64,000 bases of DNA from Eleftheria terrae. GTDB lineage: Bacteria; Pseudomonadota; Gammaproteobacteria; Burkholderiales; Burkholderiaceae_C. The notes under the pieces were generated by a model that made no database searches, was not told the origin of the DNA, and saw only the letters and a list, made by a program, of their open reading frames with translations. Below are positions 55,354-63,952 of the stretch, piece by piece. The position numbers and the translations under genes are program-made. Every line of letters begins with the position of its first letter. Within the stretch, counting starts at the first letter, position 1. The stretch is from the NCBI RefSeq assembly GCF_030419005.1, contig NZ_CP106951.1, positions 4,898,001-4,962,000 on the forward strand, read 5' to 3'.

Positions 55354-55392
55354 TGTCGGACCCGTCCGACAGCCCCGCCATCGGCATGGCGG
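55354..55392 (-). terminator. Tandem hairpins after the erythromycin-esterase-family gene
   Basis: TGTCGGAC/GTCCGACA (55354-55371) and CCGCCAT/ATGGCGG (55375-55392) are two perfect stems placed back to back at the 3' end of the minus-strand gene. There is no U-run; they may form a compound terminator or mRNA end. Confidence 0.4.
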
Positions 55393-55393
55393 C

Positions 55394-56734
55394 CTAGAGG
55401 CCGGACGGGTAGGTCTCGGGCTCGGTGCTGTGATGCCACAGCGCCGAGGGGTCGAGGGGGCGCACGGCGCGCGTGCGGTCGATGTGCAGCAGCGCGTCGA
55501 ATTGGGCCGGCACGCGTGCTTTGAAGTAGTGGCTGAGCAACTCGGTCTCGGGGCGATAGATGACGCCGATGGCCCGCTCCAGCAAGGGCTCGGCCAGCGC
55601 CTGGCCCAGCGGCTCGCGGCCGCGCAAGGGCAGCACGAAGTCGCCCAGTGCGCTGTCGTGCAGCAAACGCTCGATGCTGCCGGGCAGCGAAGGGCGCACC
55701 GCCTTGCGTTCGAGCGGGCCATCCCAGTCCGAGGCGGCCGCCACATGGCCGTCGTGGGTCGTGAAGCCGACCAGGAAGGCGCTGCTGCCATGGCGCTCGC
55801 GCATCAGCTGCCCGAGGTTCAGCTGCCCGTGCTCGCCGGTGTCGGTGGCCCGGGCATCGCCCAGATGCGAGTTGTGGGCCCAGACGACGATGCGTGGCGT
55901 GCGGCCACGCTCCAGCCGCAAGTGCTCCTGCAGGGCTTGCAGGGTGTCAGCCATGTGGGTGTCGCGCAGGTTCCAGGAATCGTTGCGATCCTGGAACATG
56001 GTGCGGTAGTACATCTCGGCATTGCGGACGACGCGCGCGTTCTGCTCGGCGTAGAAGCGCTCGTCGGCCTCGCCGCTGCCATCCCGCGACAGCCACCGCG
56101 CGCCGTCGCGGCAGAGTTCGCGCAGTTGCTGCAGCGCCTCGCGCTCACAGTCTTCGCGCAAGCCGTAGTTGGCGGCATACCCGTAGCGCTGTGGATCTTC
56201 GGCCAGGTGGTCGAAGCACGCATAGCGCTCGCGGGCACGCCGGGCCGCCTCAGGGTCGGCCCGCTCCAGGTAGCGCACCACCGCGTCCATCGAGGCCCGC
56301 AGGCTGTAGAGGTCGAGCCCCCAGAAGCCGACGCGGCGGTCCCGCGCGGCGATGGCCTGGTTGTGCACCTTCAGCCACTCGACGAACTCGACGACCTCGA
56401 CGTTGCGCCACATCCAGCGAGGAAAGCGCTCGAAGCCGCCCAGGGCCTCCTCGGCGCTGGCATCGTCGCTGGGGCCCCGAAGGTAGCGGCTCACCCGCAG
56501 GGCATCGGGCCAGTCGGCCTCGACGGCCACCGCATCGAAGCCCTTCTCGGTGATCAGCCGCTGTGTCAGCTGCGCCCGCAGGCGGTAGAACTCGTGCGTG
56601 CCGTGGCTCGCTTCGCCAAGCAGCACCAGCGAGCAGTCACCCACCTCTTCCAGCAGGCGCGTCAGCGCGTCGCGACCGTCGAGCCGCCATGCCTGCTGGC
56701 GAACGGCGTCAAGGGCGGCGGCGTCACTGGCCAT
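55394..56734 (-). CDS. Erythromycin esterase family protein
   Basis: 446 residues. The ERE signature LVLLGEASHGTHEFYRLRAQ contains the conserved Glu/His pair, with further motifs EADWPDALRVSRYL, GFWGLDLYSLRASMDAV and VVWAHNSHLGDAR. Family members include macrolide esterases, but many are uncharacterised stress proteins, so drug resistance should not be assumed. GGGAG precedes the ATG. It is 11 bp after a small helical gene. Confidence 0.88.
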   Translation of the reverse strand: MASDAAALDAVRQQAWRLDGRDALTRLLEEVGDCSLVLLGEASHGTHEFYRLRAQLTQRLITEKGFDAVAVEADWPDALRVSRYLRGPSDDASAEEALGGFERFPRWMWRNVEVVEFVEWLKVHNQAIAARDRRVGFWGLDLYSLRASMDAVVRYLERADPEAARRARERYACFDHLAEDPQRYGYAANYGLREDCEREALQQLRELCRDGARWLSRDGSGEADERFYAEQNARVVRNAEMYYRTMFQDRNDSWNLRDTHMADTLQALQEHLRLERGRTPRIVVWAHNSHLGDARATDTGEHGQLNLGQLMRERHGSSAFLVGFTTHDGHVAAASDWDGPLERKAVRPSLPGSIERLLHDSALGDFVLPLRGREPLGQALAEPLLERAIGVIYRPETELLSHYFKARVPAQFDALLHIDRTRAVRPLDPSALWHHSTEPETYPSGL

Positions 56735-56745
56735 GGTGCTCCCGC

Positions 56746-57072
56746 TCAGTGCAGGGCGCGCTTCAGGGCCGCGATCTCGAGGTGGGCTTCCTGGATGGCG
56801 CTGCGCAACTGCGGGTCGACATGGCGTGCATTGCGGCAGGCCTCCATCACCCGCTCGCCCACCTGCTCCAGCGATTCGATGCATTCAAGCAGGCTGGCCG
56901 GGTCGCGCGCCTGCTGTACCAGCCGCTTCAGCTGGTCGGAGCGACGGTCCAGCTCGCCGACGTACTCCTTCAATTCCTGGGGGGCATAACCGCTCGAGCG
57001 GCAGGCCAGTGCGGCATCGTCGATGCACAGTTCGATCTGCTCAAAGCGTTCCCTGACTTGATGGAGGTGCAT
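56746..57072 (-). CDS. Small helical hypothetical protein
   Basis: 108 residues, almost entirely predicted helix with heptad-like spacing (VRERFEQIELCIDDAALACR, LDRRSDQLKRLVQQA). No signal or membrane part. Probably co-transcribed with the downstream ERE-family gene. The ribosome site is weak. Not recognised. Confidence 0.6.
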   Translation of the reverse strand: MHLHQVRERFEQIELCIDDAALACRSSGYAPQELKEYVGELDRRSDQLKRLVQQARDPASLLECIESLEQVGERVMEACRNARHVDPQLRSAIQEAHLEIAALKRALH

Positions 57073-57141
57073 GGCGTCGGGCTGGGTCACAGCGGTTGGG
57101 TGAAACGGATACAGCTGGGATGTAAACCCTGCCGGCTGCCA

Positions 57142-57177
57142 GGGCCCGGCCCGCCTGCTTCGGCGGGGCCGGTGCCC
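57142..57177 (-). terminator. GC-rich hairpin after the Cys-rich protein
   Basis: GGGCCCGGCCCGCC and GGCGGGGCCGGTGCCC pair in a long stem with a small bulge and a TGCTTC loop. It lies downstream of the 57239-57628 gene. Confidence 0.45.
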
Positions 57178-57238
57178 GGCTTTGCAGGGCAGAGACGCCG
57201 AGCAAGCCCCGTTCCACGTCAAGGGCGCGGAGCAGCGT

Positions 57239-57628
57239 TCAATGGCGGGCGTGGGTGCCGGCGACCGTCGTGGGCCGGGCCTTGTGATCCGCCATGCGCC
57301 GGCATTCCGCGGCACACCGGCGGCATGCTTCAGCGCATTCGCGGCAATGAGACATCGCATGGTTGTCGCACTCCTCCGCGCACTGGTCACACAGCGTGGC
57401 GCAGAAGGCACAGGCGGCGTTGTCGGAAGCACTGCCGCGTGCCATGAATCCGGCAGCGAGCCGGCACGCCTGGGCGCAGTCCATGTCGAGTGCGATGCAG
57501 CGGGCCATCTGCCTGGGATCGGCCTCCTGGAGGCAGGCAATGGCGCAGCGGTCGCAGGCATCGGCGCAGGCGTAGCAGGCCTCGATGCAGGCGGCATGGG
57601 TCTGTGTGGGAGCGGCGGTTTCGGGCAT
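57239..57628 (-). CDS. Cys-rich four-helix-bundle copper-storage-like protein
   Basis: 129 residues with 19 cysteines, mostly in CxxxC or CxxC spacing along helices (CIEACYACADACDRC, CAFCATLCDQCAEEC, CRECAEACRRC). This is the DUF326/Csp3 type, in which a four-helix bundle binds many Cu(I) ions. There is no signal peptide, so storage is cytosolic. AGGAG lies 5 bp before the ATG. A metal other than copper is possible. Confidence 0.88.
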   Translation of the reverse strand: MPETAAPTQTHAACIEACYACADACDRCAIACLQEADPRQMARCIALDMDCAQACRLAAGFMARGSASDNAACAFCATLCDQCAEECDNHAMSHCRECAEACRRCAAECRRMADHKARPTTVAGTHARH

Positions 57629-57721
57629 GACGTTCTCCTGGTGGCTTTTGTTGGGAAGGGCCCGAGACGGTGTCGAGCCTGCACCCGAAAAGCAATCGCT
57701 GCGCCCAGCGAGCCGGCGTGT

Positions 57722-58126
57722 TCAAGCGGTGCTGCTGCGGGGCGGCATGCGGCGCGTGCGCTGCACCACCCGGTAAACCTCGGCCCCCAGCTTGGCGAGC
57801 ATCAGCGGCTTGGTGACGAAGCCGTCCACGCCGGCGTCGAAGCAGGCCGCCCGGTCGGTGGGGGAATAGAAGGCGCTGGCGACGATGATGGGGAACCACG
57901 GCATCACTTCTTCGCCTTGCAGGCGGCGCAGCTCGCGGGTGGTTTGCAGGCCGTCCATGCGGGGCATCTGCACGTCCATGAGGATCGCGTCCGGCGGCAG
58001 CTGCCGGCAGGCCTCGATCGCCTCCGCGCCATCGCCAGCGAGGCGCACCGCATAGCCCAGCGCTTTCAGCATGCCCGCCGCCAGCATCTGGCTGGTCGGG
58101 TCATCTTCGACGACAAGAAACTCCAT
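57722..58126 (-). CDS. Single-domain response regulator
   Basis: 134 residues consisting of one receiver domain: acidic pair in VVEDDPTSQ, phosphoacceptor in [12 protein letters not shown] and Lys in GFVTKPLML. There is no output domain, so it likely relays phosphate or binds a partner. GGAG precedes the ATG. No kinase is adjacent; the hybrid kinase is 11 kb away. Confidence 0.92.
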   Translation of the reverse strand: MEFLVVEDDPTSQMLAAGMLKALGYAVRLAGDGAEAIEACRQLPPDAILMDVQMPRMDGLQTTRELRRLQGEEVMPWFPIIVASAFYSPTDRAACFDAGVDGFVTKPLMLAKLGAEVYRVVQRTRRMPPRSSTA

Positions 58127-58320
58127 GCGTGCTCCAGTGCAATGACCGATCCCTGCGGAAAGGACGCCGTTGCCTGCCCGGCCGACGAGACCGGGCACGC
58201 AGGCTGCCGGGCCGTTTCTTGTCGAGCGCTCCTCGCGCCTGCCAGTGCATCTGGCGGAAATGACAGCTTGGAGCCCGAGTTTGACGCATGTTCATTCACC
58301 TGCCATTCGAAGGAGTACCC

Positions 58321-58788
58321 ATGCAAGGCTTACATGTGACGCTCAAAGTGACCGGCATTGCCCTCGCCACCCTGCTCACGCTCACCGCCTGCGGACGCCG
58401 CGATGAAGCGACGCCCGAGCCGATGGCGCAGGCTGACACCAGTGGCACCGTCAACACGCCGGGAACGACGGGTGGCAGCCCCGCCACCGGTGCCACTCCG
58501 GGCAGCACCGACCCGGCGGCCGCCGGCACCGGCGCCACCTCGGGCACCACCGGCACGACGGGCACCACCAGCACGCCGACCCCGGGCACCGGCGCGGCCG
58601 GTACCGCGGGCACCTCGGGCACCACCGGCACCGGCGGTACCTCGGGCGCGAACAGCACCGCCACCACGCCGGACGGTACCGGCTCCACTGGCACGCTGCC
58701 CTCGGCAGGCGCGGCCTCCGCGCCGGGTGCCGCTGGCACCCAGATGCCGGCACCGGGCACCGGTACGGGTACCGGCACCCAGCAGTGA
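58321..58788 (+). CDS. Gly/Thr-rich putative lipoprotein
   Basis: 155 residues. A lipobox LLTLTAC near residue 22 indicates a lipoprotein. The remainder is low complexity, dominated by Gly, Thr, Ala, Ser and Pro with repeated GTTGT, TGTGG and TGATSG units, encoded by GGCACC-type codon runs. AAGGAG precedes the ATG. It is likely disordered at the cell surface or in the periplasm; function unknown. Confidence 0.75.
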   Translation: MQGLHVTLKVTGIALATLLTLTACGRRDEATPEPMAQADTSGTVNTPGTTGGSPATGATPGSTDPAAAGTGATSGTTGTTGTTSTPTPGTGAAGTAGTSGTTGTGGTSGANSTATTPDGTGSTGTLPSAGAASAPGAAGTQMPAPGTGTGTGTQQ

Positions 58789-58900
58789 TCGTGCGGGCCG
58801 GTCGCGCATGCGGCCGGCCGCCATGCGCAGGGGCGGCGCCCAGCGGGTGCCGCCGATCGCCGGGCGCCTGCCGTGCCCGGCCTGTTTCCCAGGAGACCGA

Positions 58901-59422
58901 ATGAATCGCATCCTCCATCCTGTGGTCGCTGCAGTGGCCGCCCTCGCCCTGGCGGGTACCGCTGCCGCGCAGGGCCTGCAGAAGGCCGATGTCGCTTTCC
59001 TCAAGCAGGCCGCCCAGAACGGCCATGCCGAGATCGAGAGCAGCAAGGTGGCGCAGACGAAAACCAGCAATGCGCAGGTCAAGGCCTTCGCCGCGCAGAT
59101 GATCGCGGACCACACCCAGGTGGGCGAGGAACTGAAGGCGCTGGCCGCATCCAAGGGTGTGGAAGTGCCGAACGAGCCCTCCGCCATGCAGAAGGCCAAG
59201 ACCAAGGTGCTGAGCACCATGGACGGTGCGCGCTTCGACCGCCGTTATGCCGACGAAATGGGGGTCGATGCGCATGAGGAGACCCTCAAGCTCTTCAACC
59301 GCGCTGCCGCCGAGGCGAAGGATGCCGACGTGAAGGCCTTTGCCAGCAAGACGGTGCCGGCCCTGGAGCACCACCTGAAGATGGCCAAGGAACTGGACGC
59401 CCAGCTCAAGAAGCAGCCCTGA
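58901..59422 (+). CDS. DUF4142 exported protein
   Basis: 173 residues with a signal peptide (about 1-23, ALAGTAAAQ). The helical domain ADVAFLKQAAQNGHAEIESS, VKAFAAQMIADHTQVGEEL and FASKTVPALEHHLKMAKEL carries the DUF4142 ferritin-like pattern of Glu and His residues. Periplasmic and often stress-linked. AGGAG precedes the ATG. A GC hairpin follows. Confidence 0.9.
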   Translation: MNRILHPVVAAVAALALAGTAAAQGLQKADVAFLKQAAQNGHAEIESSKVAQTKTSNAQVKAFAAQMIADHTQVGEELKALAASKGVEVPNEPSAMQKAKTKVLSTMDGARFDRRYADEMGVDAHEETLKLFNRAAAEAKDADVKAFASKTVPALEHHLKMAKELDAQLKKQP

Positions 59423-59452
59423 CCCGCGCCGCCAGGGCGTGAACTGGGTCAC

Positions 59453-59474
59453 GGCCCGGCCGCTCGGCCGGGCC
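59453..59474 (+). terminator. Hairpin after DUF4142 gene
   Basis: GGCCCGGCC and GGCCGGGCC form a perfect 9-bp stem with a GCTC loop, 30 bp after the stop. No U-tract. Confidence 0.4.
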
Positions 59475-59581
59475 GGCCGGTTCAAGTCGCCGCGGGGCGG
59501 GCCGATATCCACAGCGAAGAAGGCGACGCTCTTCCCGCCACTCGGGCGCGGGGGCGGCGCCCATTTCCTGTGGAGTGCGTC

Positions 59582-60712
59582 TTGAATTCCATCCTGCGCG
59601 GCATGACCGAGGAGCGCGACCCGCAGCGGGCGGCAGACGCCATTCATCGGCAGATCTGGCGTCCCGGGCTGGCGTTGGCGGTCATCTTCTGCTCGCCTGG
59701 CCACGACCGGCCGGCGCTTGCCACAGCCCTGCGGGAGCGCTTCGGCGACACCCCGCTGATCGGCTGCACGACGGCGGCCGAAATCGGGCCGCTGGGCTAC
59801 CGCACCGGCGCCATCAGCGGCTTCAGCCTGGCCTCGAGCGAGTTCTCGGTGGCGCTGAGGACGATCGAGGACCTGCGACGCTATGCCGCTGCTGACAGCG
59901 CCGCCATCGTCGGCAGCCTGCTCGGCGAACTGGCGGCCCGGGGCACTGCCCCGAGCGGCGCCAATACCTTTGCCTTCCTGCTGGTGGATGGCTCCTCCTG
60001 CCGCGAGGAGCGGCTGGCGCACTCGCTGCACCTGGCGCTCGGTGACATCGAGCTGTTCGGCGGCTCGTCGGGCGACGGGGTCGATCCGGGGCATTTCCCC
60101 TATCTTTTCCATGACGGTGGATTCCATCGCGACACCGCGGTGCTGGCGCTGGTGACCACCGCCCGGCCCTTCGTGGTCTTCAAGACGGAGAGCTATGTGC
60201 CGACCTCGACCCGCATGGTCATCACGGAGGCCGACCCCGAGAGCCGCTCTGTCAGCGAGATCAACGGCGAGCAGGCTGCGCTCGAGTACGCCCGCCTGGT
60301 CGGCGTGCCGGTGGAGCAGCTGGACATCTCGGTCTTCACCCGGTTCCCGGTGGGCGTGCAAAGCCGCGGCGAGTACTACCCGAGATCGATTGCCTGGGTC
60401 GATGAGGCGCACCGCATGACCTTCGCCTGCGCCATCGATGTGGGCGTGGTGCTCTCGGTGGCCCAGGGGACGGACCTGATGGCCGGCCTCTCGCAGCGGC
60501 TGGAGGCCATCCGCCGGCAGGTGGGCGTGCCGGAGCTGCTGATCGCCTGCGACTGTGTCTTCCGCTACCACGAGATGCTGGCCCGCAACATGGTGGAGCC
60601 GGTCGGTGCGCTGATGGCCGCGCACGGCGCGGTCGGCTTCAGCACCTACGGCGAGCAGTACAACTCCATGCACATCAACCAGACCCTGACGGGCGTCGCG
60701 ATCGGCCGCTGA
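59582..60712 (+). CDS. FIST domain signal-sensing protein
   Basis: 376 residues from a TTG preceded by GTGGAG; a GTG at 59570 is the alternative. The FIST N-terminal part (GDTPLIGCTTAAEIGP, SGANTFAFLLVDG, FGGSSGDGV) and FIST-C part (GEQAALEYARLVG, RSIAWVDEAHRM, LIACDCVFRYHEM, YGEQYNSMHINQT) are clear. FIST domains bind small ligands, probably amino acids. The GGDEF-EAL gene starts 1 bp after its stop, so this is likely its input module. Confidence 0.9.
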   Translation: MNSILRGMTEERDPQRAADAIHRQIWRPGLALAVIFCSPGHDRPALATALRERFGDTPLIGCTTAAEIGPLGYRTGAISGFSLASSEFSVALRTIEDLRRYAAADSAAIVGSLLGELAARGTAPSGANTFAFLLVDGSSCREERLAHSLHLALGDIELFGGSSGDGVDPGHFPYLFHDGGFHRDTAVLALVTTARPFVVFKTESYVPTSTRMVITEADPESRSVSEINGEQAALEYARLVGVPVEQLDISVFTRFPVGVQSRGEYYPRSIAWVDEAHRMTFACAIDVGVVLSVAQGTDLMAGLSQRLEAIRRQVGVPELLIACDCVFRYHEMLARNMVEPVGALMAAHGAVGFSTYGEQYNSMHINQTLTGVAIGR

Positions 60713-60713
60713 G

Positions 60714-62600
60714 ATGAACGACAAGCTGGACCCGCAGGCCCTGATCCGCGCGCTGGAAGAGCGGGTGCGCAAGCTGGAGAAGACCAATGCCGTGCTGATG
60801 CGCGCGGCGGAAGGGCGCACCGAGGCCGAGCAAGGCGCCTACGCCCTCTTCAAGACCAATGCCACGCTGGAGCAGAAAGTGGGTGAGCGCACCGCCAGCC
60901 TGCAGCAGGCGCAGGAGCAGCTGCAGCGCAGCCTGTCGCTGGTGCGCGCGACGCTGGACGCCACGGCCGACGGCATCGTGGTGGTGGACGTGCACGGGCG
61001 GGTGGTCGACTACAACGAACGCTTCCGCCGCCTGTGGGACATCCCGCAGCAACTGGCCAGCGCCGGGCAGGCGCTTGCGCTGCTGCAGCACCTGGGCCGC
61101 CAGGTGGCCGATGGCGAGGCCTTCGTAGACCGCCTGCACAAGCTGGCCTACGACCGCGCCGCGCAGATCAACGAAGAGATCGAATGCCTCGACGGCCGGG
61201 TGATGGAGCTGTACTCCACGCTGCAGCGCATGGACGGCAAGACGGTCGGGCGGGTCTGGTGCTTCCGCGACATCACCGAGCGCAAGCGGGCCCACGAGCA
61301 GCTGCGCTACCTGGCCAACTACGACGGCCTCACCGGGCTGGCCAATCGCCATCTGTTCGCCGAGCGGCTGGAGCAGATGCTGGCCCAGGCGCGTGCCGAG
61401 CAGGCCCAGGTGGCGGTGATGTTCCTGGACCTGGACCGCTTCAAGTCCGTCAACGACACGCTGGGCCATGGTGCCGGCGACCGGCTGCTGCAGCAGGTGG
61501 CACAGCGGGTGAAGTCCTGCTTCAGGGCCGAGGACCTGGTGGCCCGCCAGGGCGGTGATGAATTCGCCGTGGCCCTGTACGGGCTGACGCCGCAGGCGGC
61601 CGCCTCGGTGGCGCAGAAGATCCTGAAAGCCTTCCACCACCCTTTCCTGGTGGACCGGCAGGAGCTGTACAGCGCCACCAGCATCGGCCTGTCCTTCTTC
61701 CCGGCCGACGGCAGCGATGTCGACAGCCTGCTCAAGCAGGCCGACGCAGCCATGTACCTGGCCAAGGAGCAGGGTCGCGGCAACTATCAGTTCTTCCGCT
61801 CCCAGCTCGGCACCCAGGCCCAGGATCGTCTGGAATTCGAAGGCCGGCTGCGCGCTGCTGGCGAACGCGGCGAGCTGCGCCTGCACTACCAGGGCCAGTT
61901 CGACCTGCAGAACGGTGCGCTGATCGGCTTCGAGGCGCTGGTGCGCTGGGAACATCCGCAACTCGGCCTGCTGTCGCCCGACCGCTTCATCCCCACGGCG
62001 GAGGAGACCGGTGCCATCCTGCCCCTCGGCGAGTGGGTGCTGCGCACTGCCTGCCACCAGTGGCGGAGCTGGGTGGACAGCGGCGCGGCGCCAGTGCAGA
62101 TGGCGGTCAACATCTCGGTGCGGCAGTTGCGCCAGCCCGACTTCGTGGACCTGGTGCTGCAGGTCCTGCGCGAGACCGGCATGGACCCGGCCTGGCTGGA
62201 GCTCGAGCTGACCGAGACCGGCCTGATGACCGATGCCGACCTGAGCACCGGCATCCTGGAGCGGCTCAAGGCGCAGGGCGTGCGGCTGTCGATCGACGAC
62301 TTCGGCACCGGCTACTCCTCGCTGGCCTACCTGAACCGCTTTTCGATCGACACGCTGAAGATCGACCGCTCCTTCGTGCGCGAGATCGGATCGGCCCGCG
62401 ACAGCACGGCCATCGTGCAGGCCATCGGTGCGCTTGGCTCGGCCATGCGCCTGAAGGTGGTGGCCGAGGGGGTCGAGACCGAGGCCCAGGCGGCCTTCCT
62501 GCGTGAGCAGGGATGCCACATCGGACAAGGCTATCTGTACAGCCGGCCGGTGCCGCCGGAGCAGGCGGCCGCGCTGCTGCCGCTGGCCGTGCCGCGCTGA
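60714..62600 (+). CDS. PAS-GGDEF-EAL cyclic-di-GMP protein
   Basis: 628 residues, soluble. A coiled-coil N-terminus (about 10-75), then a PAS domain (about 80-185, DATADGIVVVDVHGRVVDYN), an intact GGDEF at 280-284 with an I-site RAED (271-274) five residues before it, and EAL at 407-409 (GFEALVRWEHP) with later DDFGTGYSSL. Both synthesis and hydrolysis of c-di-GMP look possible. Translation is coupled with the FIST gene. Confidence 0.95.
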   Translation: MNDKLDPQALIRALEERVRKLEKTNAVLMRAAEGRTEAEQGAYALFKTNATLEQKVGERTASLQQAQEQLQRSLSLVRATLDATADGIVVVDVHGRVVDYNERFRRLWDIPQQLASAGQALALLQHLGRQVADGEAFVDRLHKLAYDRAAQINEEIECLDGRVMELYSTLQRMDGKTVGRVWCFRDITERKRAHEQLRYLANYDGLTGLANRHLFAERLEQMLAQARAEQAQVAVMFLDLDRFKSVNDTLGHGAGDRLLQQVAQRVKSCFRAEDLVARQGGDEFAVALYGLTPQAAASVAQKILKAFHHPFLVDRQELYSATSIGLSFFPADGSDVDSLLKQADAAMYLAKEQGRGNYQFFRSQLGTQAQDRLEFEGRLRAAGERGELRLHYQGQFDLQNGALIGFEALVRWEHPQLGLLSPDRFIPTAEETGAILPLGEWVLRTACHQWRSWVDSGAAPVQMAVNISVRQLRQPDFVDLVLQVLRETGMDPAWLELELTETGLMTDADLSTGILERLKAQGVRLSIDDFGTGYSSLAYLNRFSIDTLKIDRSFVREIGSARDSTAIVQAIGALGSAMRLKVVAEGVETEAQAAFLREQGCHIGQGYLYSRPVPPEQAAALLPLAVPR

Positions 62601-62612
62601 GCCGCGGGCCGC

Positions 62613-63422
62613 TCAGCCGCGCGAGGCCTGCAAGGCCTGCAGGGCCCGCGCGGTTGCGGCGTCGGCCGGGAAGAAGGTCTCGAGCGCCAGCTCCGCCAGC
62701 GTCAGATCCACCGGGGTGCCGAAAACGGTGGTGGTGCTGATCAGCGCCAGCGGGCCGGCCTCGGTCATTAGCTGCAGCGGCACCACGATGCCGGCGAAGT
62801 CGTGGTCTTCCTCGTGCTGGGCGACTGCCCCGGACGGCGGAGGCAAGGCCTGCAACTCGTCCAGCAGGCCGGCCAGCACCGGGTCGCCGCTAGCTTCCAC
62901 CTGGGCATGCAGGCGGGCGAGCAGGTGCGAGCGCCACTGCTGGAGGTTGCCGATCCGCGGCGCCAGCCCACGGGGGTGCAGGCTCAGCCGCAGCACGTTC
63001 ACCGGTGGCTGCAGCAGGCTCAGGTCCACGCCGGCCAGCAGCGGCGGCACCGCCGCGTTGGCCATCACCAGGTTCCAGTGCCGGTCGATGGCCAGCGCCG
63101 GGCAGGGCTCGTGGCCGGCGAGTATGCGCTCCACCGCTGCCCGGGCCGCCTGCATCGACGGTGCGGCCAGCGGCCGCTCGGGAAACATCGGTGCATAGCC
63201 GGCGGCCACCAGCAAGGCATTGCGCTCGCGCAGTGGCACCTCGAGGTGCTCGGCCAGGCGCAAGAGCATCTCGCGGCTGGGCAAGGAGCGGCCGGTTTCC
63301 ATGTAGCTGAGGTGACGCGCCGAGACCTCGGCGTCGCAGGCGAGATCGAGCTGGCTCAGGCGCCGCCGCTGTCGCCATTGGCGCAACAGGGTGCCGACGG
63401 TGGGGAGGCTGCGGGTGTCCAT
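62613..63422 (-). CDS. XRE regulator with MmyB-like ligand domain
   Basis: 269 residues. N-terminal helix-turn-helix (LLRQWRQRRRLSQLDLACDA, VSARHLSYMETGRSLPSREM) followed by a PAS-like MmyB ligand-binding domain (CPALAIDRHWNLVMANAAV, DLTLAELALETFFPADAAT). Such proteins are often repressors of adjacent divergent genes. Divergent from the small membrane gene at 63548. Confidence 0.93.
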   Translation of the reverse strand: MDTRSLPTVGTLLRQWRQRRRLSQLDLACDAEVSARHLSYMETGRSLPSREMLLRLAEHLEVPLRERNALLVAAGYAPMFPERPLAAPSMQAARAAVERILAGHEPCPALAIDRHWNLVMANAAVPPLLAGVDLSLLQPPVNVLRLSLHPRGLAPRIGNLQQWRSHLLARLHAQVEASGDPVLAGLLDELQALPPPSGAVAQHEEDHDFAGIVVPLQLMTEAGPLALISTTTVFGTPVDLTLAELALETFFPADAATARALQALQASRG

Positions 63423-63547
63423 GGGAGCGAACGATAGCGCGGCAGCCTCCCGGTGGCCATGACCTCCGACGTCATGGACCTGGCGCCGGCGCGGGCCCAG
63501 GATGCGGCCACGGCTCCGGTGAGGGCCGCCACTTCAAGGAGTACGCC

Positions 63548-63952
63548 ATGACCGCCTTCGTTTCCATGACCCCTCTCCTGCGCCGCGTGCTGTGGGCCGA
63601 TGCGCTGGCAAGTGCCGGCACCGGTGCGCTGCTGGTGCTCGGCGCGTCGTCGCTCGCGCAATGGCTTGGATTGCCTGCCACGCTGCTGATGCTGGCCGGC
63701 GCCAGCCTGCTGCCCTTTGCCGCACTGGTGGCCTGGCTGGCCAGCCGGCAGCGCCTGCCGCGCGCCGGGCTATGGGCCCTGGTGGCCTACAACGCCATGT
63801 GGGTGCTGGACAGCGCGCTGCTGCTGGTCAGCGGCTGGGTGCAGCCGAGCCTGCTGGGCCAGGCGTTTGTCGTGCTGCAGGCGGTGGTCGTTGGGGCACT
63901 CGCCGAGCTGCAGTACCTGGGGCTGCGTCGTGCGTCGCCGGCCGTCGCATGA
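63548..63952 (+). CDS. Small membrane hypothetical protein
   Basis: 134 residues with four hydrophobic helices (about 14-34, 44-62, 72-92, 99-118). AAGGAG precedes the ATG. The function is unknown. It is the likely target of the divergent XRE regulator. Confidence 0.75.
   Translation: MTAFVSMTPLLRRVLWADALASAGTGALLVLGASSLAQWLGLPATLLMLAGASLLPFAALVAWLASRQRLPRAGLWALVAYNAMWVLDSALLLVSGWVQPSLLGQAFVVLQAVVVGALAELQYLGLRRASPAVA

Noticed and set aside
55394..56734. Macrolide resistance determinant
   Set aside because: The ERE family fold is clear, but most members are not shown to act on macrolides and there is no resistance context.
58440..58780. Repeated GGCACC-type units as a possible CRISPR or tandem array
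   Set aside because: The units are short, irregular and in frame with Gly/Thr codons of a lipoprotein; there are no spacers.
58451..60820. Minus-strand open frame of 789 codons
   Set aside because: Antisense to the lipoprotein, DUF4142 and FIST genes; repetitive Arg/Trp/Cys runs reflect the repeat DNA.
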